Notes: generated by a model not told the origin, from the sequence alone. A DNA stretch of 64,000 nucleotides from Jeongeupia chitinilytica (GCF_014652315.1 NZ_BMYO01000001.1:310001-374000); one strand, 5' to 3'. Positions 17,528-26,492 are shown, counted from the first letter of the stretch. Translations and numbers: made by a program.

Positions 17528-18373
17528 TCAGTTGTCATGCCCGCGAACCCGTTTTTCCTTCAGGTTGCGTTTCATTTTTTCGAGCTGGTCGATCAGTTCC
17601 GGGCCGCGCTTGAGCGCGACGCCGACCGCGAGCACGTCGATGATCACCAGGTGGACGATGCGGGTGATCATCGGGGTATACAGGTCCGGGTCTTCCATCG
17701 TGTCGGCGAACAGACAGATGTTGCAGCGCTTGGCCAGCGGCGACTTCGAATGGGTGATGCCGATGACGTCGGCCCCAGCGTCGCGGGCGATCTCGACCGA
17801 GCGGATCATGTCCAGCGTGCGGCCCGAGTTCGACACGGCGACGACGGCGTCACCGGGTTTGAGCATCGACGCGCTCATGCCGTGCATGTGCGGGTCGGTA
17901 TAGGCAACGGTCGGTACACCGAGACGGAAGAACTTGTTCTGCGCGTCGATGGCGACGGCACCGGACTGGCCCTGACCCCAGACCTCGATCTTGTGGGTGT
18001 TGGCCAGGACCTTGATCGCGCGTTCGAGTGCCTCGGTGTCGAGCTCGTTGCGGCAGCGCAGCAGGTGCGAAATGTTGTTGTCGAACAGCTTCTTGGCCAG
18101 ATCGTGTGCCGAATCGTCGGCCGAGACCATCGAATGGACATAGGGGACGCCCGACACCAGGCTGCGCGTCAGCCGGAGCTTGAAGTCCTGCAGGCCCGAG
18201 CAGTTGAGGCTGCGGCAGAAGCGGATCACCGTAGGCTGCGACACGCCGGCGAGGTCGGCAATTTGCGCGATCGGCGCATTGGCGACCAGATTGGGCTGAG
18301 CCAGTACCAGTTCGGCGACTTTGCGCTCGGACTTGCTCAGGGTGTCGATCACGGTCTTGATACGTTCGAGCAT
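17528..18373 (-). CDS. hexR: HexR, RpiR-family regulator of sugar catabolism
   Basis: Transcription regulator that in proteobacteria represses Entner-Doudoroff and related genes until it binds KDPG. The 281-residue protein has an N-terminal RpiR helix-turn-helix (about 1-77, with ADLAGVSQPTVIRFCRSL as the recognition region) and a C-terminal SIS sugar-phosphate-binding domain (about 120-260; VAVSNSGRTLDMIRSVE). The gene context (zwf, pgl, pgi, edd, eda) and two HexR-like palindromes in the zwf/edd intergenic region support the specific name. The SIS domain could otherwise suggest a generic RpiR regulator. Confidence 0.9.
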   Translation of the reverse strand: MLERIKTVIDTLSKSERKVAELVLAQPNLVANAPIAQIADLAGVSQPTVIRFCRSLNCSGLQDFKLRLTRSLVSGVPYVHSMVSADDSAHDLAKKLFDNNISHLLRCRNELDTEALERAIKVLANTHKIEVWGQGQSGAVAIDAQNKFFRLGVPTVAYTDPHMHGMSASMLKPGDAVVAVSNSGRTLDMIRSVEIARDAGADVIGITHSKSPLAKRCNICLFADTMEDPDLYTPMITRIVHLVIIDVLAVGVALKRGPELIDQLEKMKRNLKEKRVRGHDN

Positions 18374-18455
18374 GGTCGGTGGGTCTCACTCAAACGGCGC
18401 TCCGGCGGCATTGTGCGGGCCGGCGGCCGGGGTCTCTGTCAAACGTGGTTAAAGT

Positions 18456-18478
18456 CGCGGGGCCCAGTCGGCCCCGCG
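18456..18478 (-). other. Hairpin between pgl and hexR
   Basis: A 9-bp G+C inverted repeat (CGCGGGGCC/GGCCCCGCG) with a 5-nt loop, just past the pgl stop. No U-run follows on the minus strand, so I read it as an mRNA-stability or attenuation element rather than a full terminator. Confidence 0.5.
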
Positions 18479-18496
18479 GATTCCGGTCGTGACGGC

Positions 18497-19195
18497 TCAG
18501 GCCGTCCAGAACACCGATTTGTCCGTGCCGACACGGTCGAGCACGCGGCGGATCGGATATTGCAGCGGCACCGGCTTGTCTTCGCCGAGTGCGGTCTGCA
18601 GCAGCGCCTTCTTGCCTTCGCCGGTGATGTGGACGATGACATCGCGCGCCCTGGCAATGGTCGGCAGCGTCAGGGTGATGCGCGGGTGCGGTGCAACCGG
18701 CGGGGTGACCGCGGCCAGCAGCGCATCCGATGCGCAGGCGGCTTCGAGTTCGGCAGCATTCGGGAACAGCGATGCGGTATGACCGTCGTCGCCCATGCCG
18801 AGAATCAGTACGTCGATCGGCGAGGGGAAAATCGCCAGTCGGGCTTCGATCGCGGTCAGCGCTTCGTGCGGTGTCGCCGCACCGTTGACCAGCGAAATGA
18901 AGTGGGCTTTGGCCGCGGGGCCCTGCAACAGGTGCTCGCGCACGCTGCGCTCGTTGCTGTCGGCATGGTCGGGCTGAACCCAGCGCTCGTCGACCAGTGT
19001 GATGTTGACGCGACGCCAGTCGATGGCGGCCTGCGACAATGCAGCGAACATGCCCGCCGGCGTGCGACCGCCCGAGACGGCCAGGCTGGCCGCGCCGCGA
19101 GCGTCGATTGCGGCTTTCAGCCGCTCGGCGATATGGGTGGCGAGCGCCGTATCGAGTTGTGCTTTCGATGCGAATTCATGCCATTGCAGGGACAT
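18497..19195 (-). CDS. pgl: 6-phosphogluconolactonase
   Basis: Hydrolyses 6-phosphogluconolactone to 6-phosphogluconate, the step between Zwf and Edd. The 232-residue protein is of the DevB/SOL type: AVSGGRTPAGMF near residue 40, LVDERWV (about 75-81), and GMGDDGHTASLFP in the middle, the phosphate and lactone contacts. The ATG at 19195 has a GAGGT site. A longer upstream open stretch (to 19315) overlaps the zwf stop and has no family similarity. The gene is 98 bp after zwf with a hairpin between. Confidence 0.93.
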   Translation of the reverse strand: MSLQWHEFASKAQLDTALATHIAERLKAAIDARGAASLAVSGGRTPAGMFAALSQAAIDWRRVNITLVDERWVQPDHADSNERSVREHLLQGPAAKAHFISLVNGAATPHEALTAIEARLAIFPSPIDVLILGMGDDGHTASLFPNAAELEAACASDALLAAVTPPVAPHPRITLTLPTIARARDVIVHITGEGKKALLQTALGEDKPVPLQYPIRRVLDRVGTDKSVFWTA

Positions 19196-19266
19196 CGAGA
19201 CCTCGGTTTCTTGTATTCGGTGGTTGCCACGCAGGGCGTGGCGATCGGGGACGCCGATTCGGACAG

Positions 19267-19286
19267 GCCCCCGCCGAAGCGGGGGC
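19267..19286 (-). other. Hairpin between zwf and pgl
   Basis: Perfect 8-bp stem GCCCCCGC/GCGGGGGC with a CGAA loop in the 98-bp zwf-pgl spacer. There is no U-run, so it is probably an intercistronic stability hairpin that allows different amounts of Zwf and Pgl. Confidence 0.5.
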
Positions 19287-19293
19287 GCAATGA

Positions 19294-20745
19294 TCAGCTT
19301 TCTTCGTGCCAGCACAGGCCGTCACGCGACAGCAGTGCCGACGAAGCGGCCGGACCCCAGGTGCCTGCGGTGTAGGCCTTGGGCGCGTCGGTGCTGGCTT
19401 CCCAGGTGTCGATGATCGGCTCGACCCACTTCCAGGCGGCGCGTTGCTCGTCGCGACGGACGAACAGCGACAGGTCGCCGCGGATCACGTCCATCAGCAG
19501 GCGCTCGTAGGCTTCCGGGCTGCGGGTGGTGAAGGTTTCCTTGAAGTCGAGGTCGAGGTGGACCGGACGCAGGCGGACCTGGTTGCCCGGCTCCTTGGCC
19601 ATCAGGTAGAGGCGGACCGATTCGTCCGGCTGCAGCTGGATCACCAGACGGTTCGGTGTGCCCATCTTGCCGAAGATCGAATGCGGCGCTTCGCGGAAGT
19701 TGATGACGATTTCGGCCAGACGTTCCTGCAGGCGTTTGCCGGTACGCAGGAAGAACGGTACGCCGGCCCAGCGCCAGGTCTGGATCTCGGCCTTGAGTGC
19801 GACGAAGGTCTCGGTCTTGGAGCCGGCCGGGACATCCGGTTCGTCCAGGTAACCCGGGACCGGCTGGCCGCCGACGGCGCCGGCACGGTACTGGCCGCGG
19901 ACGACCTTGGTGTGGACGTCTTCGACGGTCAGCGGCTTGAGCGCGCGCAGCACCTTGAGCTTCTCGTCACGCACCGCGTCGGCGTCGTACGAGGCCGGCG
20001 GCTCCATCGCGACGATGGTCAGCAGCTGCAGCAGGTGGTTCTGGATCATGTCGCGCAGGGCGCCGGTCTTGTCGTAGAAATCCGCACGGGTTTCCACGCC
20101 GACCTGTTCGGTGACGGTGATCTGTACGTCGCGGATCCATTCGCGGCGCCACAGCGGCTCGAGCAAGGTGTTGGCAAAGCGCAGTGCGATCAGGTTCAGC
20201 ACCGGTTCCTTGCCGAGGTAATGGTCGATCCGGTAGATCTGGTGCTCTTCGAAGTATTCGCCGACTTCGTCGTTGATCTTGTTCGACGACGCAAGGTCAT
20301 GACCGAGCGGCTTTTCCAGTACGACGCGGGCGTTGCCCTTGGTCAGGCCGACGCCGGCCAGACTCTTGGAAATGGGCGCGAACAGGTCCGGGGCGGTCGA
20401 GAGATAGAAGACGCGGGCGCGCTTGGGGAACTCGTTCAGTGCGTCGGCCAGCAGGCCGAATTCTTCCGGCTTGTTCGCGTCGATCTTCAGGTACTGGATG
20501 CGGGTCGCGAACGAGGCCCAGTCGGCGTCGTTGTAATGCTTGCCGAGATAACCCTTGGCCAGTGCGTGGGCCTTGTCGAGATAGGCCGCGGTGTCGGGCA
20601 CGCTGCGCCCCAGACAGACGATGCGACCTTCGGCGGGCAGGTTGCCGTCCTGATGTTGGTGGTACAGCGCCGGCAACAACTTGCGCATCACGAGGTCACC
20701 GGTGCCGCCAAACAGCACCATGTCGAACGCGTCGATCTGGGTCAT
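19294..20745 (-). CDS. zwf: Glucose-6-phosphate 1-dehydrogenase
   Basis: Oxidises glucose-6-phosphate to 6-phosphogluconolactone with NAD(P), the entry to the Entner-Doudoroff and pentose phosphate routes. The 483-residue protein has the cofactor loop FGGTGDLVMRKLLPALY (12-28) and the active-site segment YRIDHYLGKE, which carries the catalytic His and substrate Lys. The ATG at 20745 has an AGGAAGG ribosome site. It is the first gene of the leftward zwf-pgl-hexR-pgi unit, and a HexR-like operator lies 114 bp upstream. Confidence 0.96.
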   Translation of the reverse strand: MTQIDAFDMVLFGGTGDLVMRKLLPALYHQHQDGNLPAEGRIVCLGRSVPDTAAYLDKAHALAKGYLGKHYNDADWASFATRIQYLKIDANKPEEFGLLADALNEFPKRARVFYLSTAPDLFAPISKSLAGVGLTKGNARVVLEKPLGHDLASSNKINDEVGEYFEEHQIYRIDHYLGKEPVLNLIALRFANTLLEPLWRREWIRDVQITVTEQVGVETRADFYDKTGALRDMIQNHLLQLLTIVAMEPPASYDADAVRDEKLKVLRALKPLTVEDVHTKVVRGQYRAGAVGGQPVPGYLDEPDVPAGSKTETFVALKAEIQTWRWAGVPFFLRTGKRLQERLAEIVINFREAPHSIFGKMGTPNRLVIQLQPDESVRLYLMAKEPGNQVRLRPVHLDLDFKETFTTRSPEAYERLLMDVIRGDLSLFVRRDEQRAAWKWVEPIIDTWEASTDAPKAYTAGTWGPAASSALLSRDGLCWHEES

Positions 20746-20858
20746 AGCATCCTTCCTGAGTTATTCGTTGAACTCGGCTGCGTGCACGTTCTTGAATCGG
20801 CTGTGCGCCTGTTGGGCGAGGCCGGCGTACGCGCCGAGGTCTGGGCGTAGTAAGACTT

Positions 20859-20873
20859 CGTAATGTTACTACA
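20859..20873 (-). promoter_or_regulatory. Putative HexR operator upstream of zwf
   Basis: On the minus strand the sequence is TGTAGTAACATTACG, matching 14 of 15 positions of the published HexR pattern TGTARTNNNAYTACA. A possible -35 TTGCGC and -10 TAACAT with an 18-bp spacer would put the operator over the -10 (inference). It also sits at one arm of an imperfect inverted repeat (GGGCG-TAGTAA ... TTACTA-CACGCCC, 20843-20878). Confidence 0.65.
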
Positions 20874-21008
20874 CGCCCAAAAAACGGCGCAAACGCTTTT
20901 GGCCGTCTGCGGGATTTCCCGAACTCCGATCGCTGAAAAATCCAGCAAACCCGCGCGGTTGAACGAAAATGGTGCGTTGCGGTAATGCTGCCCCGTGAGC
21001 AGTTGTGG

Positions 21009-21041
21009 TTGAGTTTGGTAGGGGGTTGTAGTAAAACTACG
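21009..21041 (+). promoter_or_regulatory. Putative edd promoter with overlapping HexR operator
   Basis: TGTAGTAAAACTACG (21027-21041) fits the HexR pattern TGTARTNNNAYTACA at 14 of 15 positions. TTGAGT at 21009-21014 and TAAAAC at 21032-21037, 17 bp apart, could be -35 and -10 elements. The -10 would lie inside the operator, the arrangement expected for repression of edd by HexR. The operator is seen directly; the promoter boxes are weak and inferred. Confidence 0.6.
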
Positions 21042-21117
21042 CCGTAATTCTTGCGGCATTTACTACCGTGTTCTATGCAGTCGTGTGCATCGAGGTGCGG
21101 TCAACCCGGAGTTCGTC

Positions 21118-22944
21118 ATGGCTTTACATCCCCGTCTTACCGAAGTTACGGCCCGCATCGTCGAACGCAGCCGTGAATCCCGTACCCGCTACCTGCAGCG
21201 ACTGGAAGCCGCGGCCAAGAAGGAGCCGATCCGCAAGGGCCTGGCCTGTACCAACCAGGCGCATGCTTGGGCCGCAGCCCCGGAAGGCGACAAGATCATG
21301 ATGCGCGAGATGCGTCAGCCGAACATCGCGATCATCTCGTCGTACAACGACATGCTGTCGGCGCACCAGCCGCTCGAAACCTATCCGGCGATCATCAAGG
21401 CCGCCGTGCACGAAGTTGGTGCGACCGCGCAGTTTGCCGGTGGTACCCCGGCAATGTGCGACGGCGTGACCCAGGGACAGCCGGGCATGGAGCTGTCGCT
21501 GTTCAGCCGCGACGTCATCGCGATGTCGCTGGCCGTCGGCCTGTCGCACAACGTGTTCGACGGCATGCTCTGTCTGGGCGTGTGCGACAAGATCGTTCCG
21601 GGCCTCTTGATCGGCGCGCTGCAGTTCGGTCACCTGCCGGCGATCTTCGTGCCGGCCGGCCCGATGACCTCGGGCATCTCGAACAAGGACAAGGCCAAGG
21701 TTCGCCAGCTGTTCGCCGAAGGCAAGTGCGGTCGGGACGAACTGCTGGCGTCGGAAGAGGGCAGCTACCACGGTCCGGGCACGTGCACCTTCTTCGGGAC
21801 CGCCAACTCCAACCAGATGCTGATGGAAGTGATGGGCCTGCACCTGCCGGGCGCCGCTTTCGTCAATCCGAATACCCCGCTGCGCGATGCGCTGACCGCT
21901 GCCGCTGCGCGCCGCGTCGCGCAGATCACCGCACTCGGCAACGAATTCCTGCCGGTCGGCAAGGTCATCGATGAAAAGGCCGTCGTCAACGGCATTGTCG
22001 GCCTGCTGGCCACCGGTGGCTCGACCAACCATACGATCCACCTCGTCGCGATCGCCAAGGCGGCCGGCATCAACATCAACTGGGACGATTTCCACGACCT
22101 GTCCGAGGTCGTGCCGCTGCTGGCCCGGGTTTACCCGAACGGTTCGGCCGACGTAAACCATTTCCACGCTGCCGGCGGCATGGGCTACCTGATCCGGGAA
22201 CTGATCGACGGCGGCTTCCTGCACGACGACGTTCTCACCTGCACCGGTCAGGGTCTGCGCACGCATTCGCAGGAGCCGTTCCTCGGCGACGACGGCAGGG
22301 CCGTCTGGCGCGAGTCGCCACAGCAGTCGGGCGACGACACCGTACTGCGTCCGCATACCAATCCGTTCAGCAAGGACGGTGGTCTCAAGGTGCTCGAGGG
22401 CAACATCGGTCGTGCCGTGATCAAGGTGTCGGCTGTGGCCGAAGAGCACCGCGTGGTTGAAGCGCCGGCCATCGTCTTCGATGATCAGGATGATGTGCTG
22501 GCCGCTTTCCAGCGCGGCGAACTCGAGAAGGACTTCATCGCCGTGCTGCGCTTCCAGGGGCCGCGTGCCAACGGGATGCCGGAGCTGCACAAGCTGACGC
22601 CGGCACTCGGCGTGTTGCAGGACCGCGGCTTCAAGGTCGCGCTGGTGACCGACGGCCGCATGTCGGGCGCGTCGGGCAAGGTGCCGGCGGCGATCCACAT
22701 CACCCCTGAAGTCGTGTCGGGCGGCCCGCTCGGCAAGGTCCGGACCGGCGACGTCATCCGGCTGGATGCGGTGACCGGTGATCTGGTTGCCAAGGTCGAC
22801 GCGGCCGAATGGGCCAAGCGCGAATGCGCAACTGCCGATCTGGCGCGGAACGGTCATGGCATGGGCCGCGAACTGTTTGCCGGTTTCCGCCTGCAGGCGA
22901 CCGGTGCCGAGGAAGGTGCGCTGAGCCTCGGTCTCGCGCACTGA
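21118..22944 (+). CDS. edd: Phosphogluconate dehydratase
   Basis: Dehydrates 6-phosphogluconate to 2-keto-3-deoxy-6-phosphogluconate (KDPG), first committed Entner-Doudoroff step; an IlvD/Edd-type [4Fe-4S] enzyme. 608 residues, the normal length. Cluster-region segments are PAMCDGVTQG, LCLGVCDKIVPG and GPGTCTFFGTANSNQ. The C-terminal block VTDGRMSGASGKVPAAIH is a family signature. The ATG at 21118 has GGAG upstream. It is divergent from zwf with HexR-like sites between, and followed by eda after a hairpin. Confidence 0.95.
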   Translation: MALHPRLTEVTARIVERSRESRTRYLQRLEAAAKKEPIRKGLACTNQAHAWAAAPEGDKIMMREMRQPNIAIISSYNDMLSAHQPLETYPAIIKAAVHEVGATAQFAGGTPAMCDGVTQGQPGMELSLFSRDVIAMSLAVGLSHNVFDGMLCLGVCDKIVPGLLIGALQFGHLPAIFVPAGPMTSGISNKDKAKVRQLFAEGKCGRDELLASEEGSYHGPGTCTFFGTANSNQMLMEVMGLHLPGAAFVNPNTPLRDALTAAAARRVAQITALGNEFLPVGKVIDEKAVVNGIVGLLATGGSTNHTIHLVAIAKAAGININWDDFHDLSEVVPLLARVYPNGSADVNHFHAAGGMGYLIRELIDGGFLHDDVLTCTGQGLRTHSQEPFLGDDGRAVWRESPQQSGDDTVLRPHTNPFSKDGGLKVLEGNIGRAVIKVSAVAEEHRVVEAPAIVFDDQDDVLAAFQRGELEKDFIAVLRFQGPRANGMPELHKLTPALGVLQDRGFKVALVTDGRMSGASGKVPAAIHITPEVVSGGPLGKVRTGDVIRLDAVTGDLVAKVDAAEWAKRECATADLARNGHGMGRELFAGFRLQATGAEEGALSLGLAH

Positions 22945-22955
22945 TGCCATCGTCA

Positions 22956-22977
22956 GCCGGCCCGTTACCGGGCCGGC
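22956..22977 (+). other. Hairpin between edd and eda
   Basis: Nine-bp perfect stem (22956-22964 with 22969-22977, loop TTAC) followed by ATTTACTT. The U content is low, so it may act as a partial terminator or stability element that sets the edd:eda ratio. Confidence 0.5.
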
Positions 22978-23012
22978 ATTTACTTATCGCTTAACTTCTT
23001 AGGAATCCTGCC

Positions 23013-23636
23013 ATGCAAATTCGTGAAATCATGCGTTCCTGCTCGGTCATGCCGGTGCTGGTGATCGAGAAAGTCGAACATGCCGTGCCGCTGGCCAAGG
23101 CGCTGGTCGAAGGCGGTATTCGCGTGCTGGAAGTGACCCTGCGGACCGACGCGGCGCTTGAAGCCGTGAAGGCGATCGCGGACAACGTCCCGGGCGCCAT
23201 CGTCGGCGTCGGTACCGTCGTGCGCCCGGAACAGTTTGCCCAGGCACAGGCGGCCGGCGCGCAGTTTGCCGTGACGCCGGGCCTGACCCCGAAACTGGCT
23301 GCCGCCGCACGCGAGGCGGGCATCCAGCTGCTGCCGGGCGTGATGACGCCGTCCGAAGCCATCGCAGCCCTCGAAGAAGGTTTCGATGCGCTCAAGCTGT
23401 TCCCGGCCGAACAGGCTGGCAGCCTCGGCATGCTCAAGGCCATGGGTGGCCCGCTGCCGCAAATCCTGTTCTGCCCGACCGGCGGCGTGTCGCTGGAGTC
23501 GGCGGCCAAGTTGCTGGCGCTGCCGAACGTCGGTTGTGTGGGCGGTTCGTGGCTCGCGCCGAAAGACATGGTCGCCAGGGGTGACTGGGCCGGTATTACC
23601 CAGCTCGCCCGCGAGGCGGCCGCACTGCGTCCCTGA
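23013..23636 (+). CDS. eda: KDPG aldolase (2-keto-3-deoxy-6-phosphogluconate / 4-hydroxy-2-oxoglutarate aldolase)
   Basis: Splits KDPG into pyruvate and glyceraldehyde-3-phosphate. The 207-residue protein has the class I aldolase signature: VLEVTLRT (Glu45 region), VGVGTVV, and the Schiff-base lysine in FDALKLFPAE, then FCPTGGVS for phosphate binding. The ATG at 23013 has an AGGA site. Its products go to pyruvate dehydrogenase and to Gap, encoded next. Confidence 0.95.
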   Translation: MQIREIMRSCSVMPVLVIEKVEHAVPLAKALVEGGIRVLEVTLRTDAALEAVKAIADNVPGAIVGVGTVVRPEQFAQAQAAGAQFAVTPGLTPKLAAAAREAGIQLLPGVMTPSEAIAALEEGFDALKLFPAEQAGSLGMLKAMGGPLPQILFCPTGGVSLESAAKLLALPNVGCVGGSWLAPKDMVARGDWAGITQLAREAAALRP

Positions 23637-23649
23637 TCGCCGCAGGTCA

Positions 23650-23687
23650 CCGGAAGGGGCGGCAAGTGCCTTGTCCGTCCCCTCCGG
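23650..23687 (+). terminator. Long imperfect hairpin after eda
   Basis: A stem of about 15 pairs with one mismatch and one bulge (arms 23650-23665 and 23669-23687; loop TGC) starts 14 bp after the eda stop. No U-run follows, so termination is likely but not certain; a stability role is the alternative. Confidence 0.5.
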
Positions 23688-23847
23688 CTGATAAACTGGG
23701 GCTTGCGCAATGATCCATCTGCCTATGACGGTCGCGTAAGTCCCTAATGTACGTACGATGCTTGTCATGGCACAAAGGCACCCTATGCCGGTGCTTGTAT
23801 GCTCTGACCGTCCAATCTGTTCCATCCTCTATTTCTGGAGATGATCC

Positions 23848-24852
23848 ATGGCTATCAAAGTAGGTATCAATGGTTTCGGCCGTATCGGCCGCATGGTATT
23901 CCGTGCTGCTGTCTACAACTTTGCGGACGACATCGAAATCGTCGGTATCAACGACCTGTTGGAGCCGGATTACCTCGCCTACATGCTCAAGTACGACTCG
24001 GTGCATGGCAAGTTCAAGGGTGACGTGAAGGTCGAAGGCGGTCATCTGGTCGTCAACGGCAAGACCATCCGCCTGACCGCAGTCAAGGATCCGGCCGAGC
24101 TGAAGTGGGGCGAGATCGGTGCGGACGTCGTCGTCGAATCGACCGGTCTGTTCCTGACCAAGGAAACCGCCGAGAAACACATTGCTGCGGGCGCCAAGAA
24201 GGTCATCATGTCGGCACCGTCGAAGGACGACACGCCGATGTTCGTTTACGGCGTGAACGACAGCACCTACGCTGGCCAGAACATCATCTCCAACGCCTCG
24301 TGCACCACCAACTGCCTGGCACCGATCGCCAAGGTCATCAACGACAACTTCGGCATCAAGCGTGGCCTGATGACCACCGTCCATGCGGCAACTGCAACGC
24401 AGAAGACCGTCGACGGCCCGTCGAACAAGGACTGGCGCGGTGGCCGCGGCATCCTGGAAAACATCATTCCGTCGAGCACCGGCGCCGCCAAGGCCGTCGG
24501 CGTGGTGATTCCGGAAGTGAAGGGCAAGCTGACCGGCATGTCGTTCCGCGTACCGACCTCGGACGTTTCGGTCGTCGACCTGACCGTCGAGCTGAACAAG
24601 GAAGCCAGCTACGAAGAAATCTGCGCCGCTGTGAAGGCCGCGTCGGAAGGCCCGATGAAGGGCGTGCTGGGTTACACCACCGAGAAGGTCGTTTCGACCG
24701 ACTTCCGCGGCGAAGCCTGCACCTCGACCTTCGATGCCGATGCCGGTATTGCGCTCGACAAGACCTTCGTGAAGCTGGTTGCGTGGTATGACAACGAATG
24801 GGGCTATTCCAGCAAGGTGCTGGAAATGGTTCGCGTCATGGCATCCAAGTAA
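23848..24852 (+). CDS. gap: Glyceraldehyde-3-phosphate dehydrogenase, type I
   Basis: NAD-dependent oxidation of glyceraldehyde-3-phosphate to 1,3-bisphosphoglycerate. 334 residues: NAD fold GINGFGRIGRM at the N-terminus, catalytic cysteine in SNASCTTNCLAP, and the C-terminal WYDNEWGYSSKV. The ATG at 23848 has TGGAG upstream. The 211-bp space after eda holds a hairpin and presumably its own promoter, but no HexR-like palindrome was found there. It is terminated by a strong hairpin at 24871. Confidence 0.96.
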   Translation: MAIKVGINGFGRIGRMVFRAAVYNFADDIEIVGINDLLEPDYLAYMLKYDSVHGKFKGDVKVEGGHLVVNGKTIRLTAVKDPAELKWGEIGADVVVESTGLFLTKETAEKHIAAGAKKVIMSAPSKDDTPMFVYGVNDSTYAGQNIISNASCTTNCLAPIAKVINDNFGIKRGLMTTVHAATATQKTVDGPSNKDWRGGRGILENIIPSSTGAAKAVGVVIPEVKGKLTGMSFRVPTSDVSVVDLTVELNKEASYEEICAAVKAASEGPMKGVLGYTTEKVVSTDFRGEACTSTFDADAGIALDKTFVKLVAWYDNEWGYSSKVLEMVRVMASK

Positions 24853-24870
24853 TTGCATGCCTTACCGGAA

Positions 24871-24895
24871 AAAACCCGCTTCGGCGGGTTTTTTC
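24871..24895 (+). terminator. Intrinsic terminator after gap
   Basis: Stem AACCCGC/GCGGGTT with a UUCG tetraloop followed by TTTT, 20 bp past the gap stop: a canonical rho-independent terminator. Confidence 0.92.
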
Positions 24896-25022
24896 TTGGT
24901 CGGACCGGGGGCGTGGCTGTCTCTGCATGACAACGAGCTTGGTTTTCCGACCCATCGTTGCGACAGCGGGCCGGGCGTTGACGGGCTGCGGAAAACGCGT
25001 GCGATCTGTTCAGAAAGTGCTT

Positions 25023-25051
25023 AAAAAACCGTTACTTACTGGCGGTTTTTT
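25023..25051. terminator. Possible second, bidirectional terminator upstream of the porin
   Basis: Nine-bp stem AAAAAACCG/CGGTTTTTT with an 11-nt loop gives an A-tract/U-tract pair in both directions. It lies in the 389-bp space between gap and the porin gene, about 170 bp after the gap terminator. The remaining space to 25241 is an unassigned leader or promoter region for the porin; no clear operator was seen. Confidence 0.5.
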
Positions 25052-25241
25052 ATTTGCCGTGTTGTATGTGGGCAACGGTTTGCAGGAGTAAGCGCAGACG
25101 GGTTTGCCCCTGGCAAGTCGATTCTTTTATTCTGGCTCCGTAGAGCAAGGTTGCGTCAGACGTACTGCCAATCGTGCTGTTACGGCTGGTTCTTCATCTA
25201 ATTAGAAAGAAACCACACTCTCGTATCTAGGAGACCTATAA

Positions 25242-26378
25242 ATGTTCAAACGTGCTCTGGTTGCTGCTTCCCTGGCAGCTGCTTTCGCGGCTCCGGCTTT
25301 CGCCGAAGTCACCATCGGCGGTTCGATTGAAGCCGACGTCTATGTTCACGGTTCCAGCGCGAACGGCTTCCGCGACGAAGTCGAACTCGACGTCGAACCG
25401 CGTCTGTTCTTCTCGGGCAGCGACAAGCTGGACAACGGCTCCAAGGTCATCTGGAAGATCTGGACCGGCGCAGAAAACTACCGCTCGGATACTTGCCCGG
25501 GTGCTGCAGGCGGCCCTGGCTACTGCAACCCGCAAAACGCAGCTAACACCGGTAGCAGCGCCCGCACTTGGGGCAACCGTGAAGCTTGGGGCGGCTGGCA
25601 AGGCGACTGGGGTACCCTGCGTTTCGGTAAGATCTACAGCCCGTCGTACCTGAAGCTGGACTGGCCGTACGGTAACCTCGGTGGTTCGATGCACGTTGCT
25701 GAAGTTGGCCTGATCAGCTTCAACCCGCAAAACTCGATCGTCTATGATTCGCCGAGCTTCGGTGGCTTCACGTTCTCGGGTCTGTACTCGTTCCGTGATC
25801 AAACCAACCAGAACGAAGGTACTTCGCAACGTTACACTTACGACCTGACCGCTGGTTACTCGGGTGGCGGTTTCATGATCGATGCTGGTTACCAGCAATC
25901 GCGTCCGGAAACCGTTGGTTACGATGCGGTTACCGGTTATGTGCCTAACTCCGACAACAAGAAAGACCAATTCGCGTTTGTCGCTGGCGGCTACAACTTC
26001 GGCGCCTTCACCGTGAAGGGCGGCTACAAGTGGTGGAAGACTGAAGCGGGTGGTCAAGGTACCAACTCGTTCAGCGGCCCGGAACAAGACCAAATCTTCG
26101 TTCAAGGTATCTACTCGGCTGGCAAGAACACCGTTGGCCTGACCTACAACTACTTCGGCGACGCCAAGAACATCAACGGTGACAAGATCGACAGCTCGTC
26201 GAGCCAAGTTCTGTACGGTCAGTGGGCTTACGCTCTGTCGAACAACACCTCGGCTTACGTTCAAGGTCGTTTCGCTTGGAACGACAAGAACGGTGGTATC
26301 GGTGCTGACTATCAAACGTCGTACGCAACCGACACCAACAGCTACCGTCTGCTGGTTGGTACCTGGACCGGCTTCTAA
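25242..26378 (+). CDS. Gram-negative porin (Porin_4-like trimeric beta-barrel)
   Basis: General or sugar-permeable outer-membrane pore. The 378-residue precursor has a clear signal peptide (MFKRALVAASLAAAFAAPAFA, cleaved before EVTIGG), the typical betaproteobacterial mature start, WGTLRFGKIYSPSY in the loop-3 region, and a C-terminal phenylalanine (TWTGF) as required for barrel insertion. The AGGAG site and strong terminators suggest high expression, and codon use is simpler (frequent CAA, GCT, GGT) than in neighbours, as in abundant proteins. Position between gap and the glucose-type importer suggests a role in sugar entry, which is inference. Confidence 0.9.
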   Translation: MFKRALVAASLAAAFAAPAFAEVTIGGSIEADVYVHGSSANGFRDEVELDVEPRLFFSGSDKLDNGSKVIWKIWTGAENYRSDTCPGAAGGPGYCNPQNAANTGSSARTWGNREAWGGWQGDWGTLRFGKIYSPSYLKLDWPYGNLGGSMHVAEVGLISFNPQNSIVYDSPSFGGFTFSGLYSFRDQTNQNEGTSQRYTYDLTAGYSGGGFMIDAGYQQSRPETVGYDAVTGYVPNSDNKKDQFAFVAGGYNFGAFTVKGGYKWWKTEAGGQGTNSFSGPEQDQIFVQGIYSAGKNTVGLTYNYFGDAKNINGDKIDSSSSQVLYGQWAYALSNNTSAYVQGRFAWNDKNGGIGADYQTSYATDTNSYRLLVGTWTGF

Positions 26379-26410
26379 TCGATTCGTTTGATTCGATTTG
26401 CTGGACTAAA

Positions 26411-26436
26411 AAAGGGCGACTTCGGTCGCCCTTTTT
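26411..26436 (+). terminator. Intrinsic terminator after the porin gene
   Basis: Ten-bp stem AAAGGGCGAC/GTCGCCCTTT with a UUCG loop and a trailing T-run, 32 bp past the porin stop. Confidence 0.92.
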
Positions 26437-26457
26437 CTATTACCGTTATTTGCAAAG

Positions 26458-26492
26458 GAACGGCGCACCCGATCGGAGCGCCGTTCGATTTT
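26458..26492 (+). terminator. Second hairpin after the porin gene
   Basis: Nine-bp stem GAACGGCGC/GCGCCGTTC with an 11-nt loop, followed by GATTTT. Together with the terminator just before it, this isolates the porin from the gts operon. The remaining 130 bp to the gtsA start probably hold the gts promoter. Confidence 0.55.
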
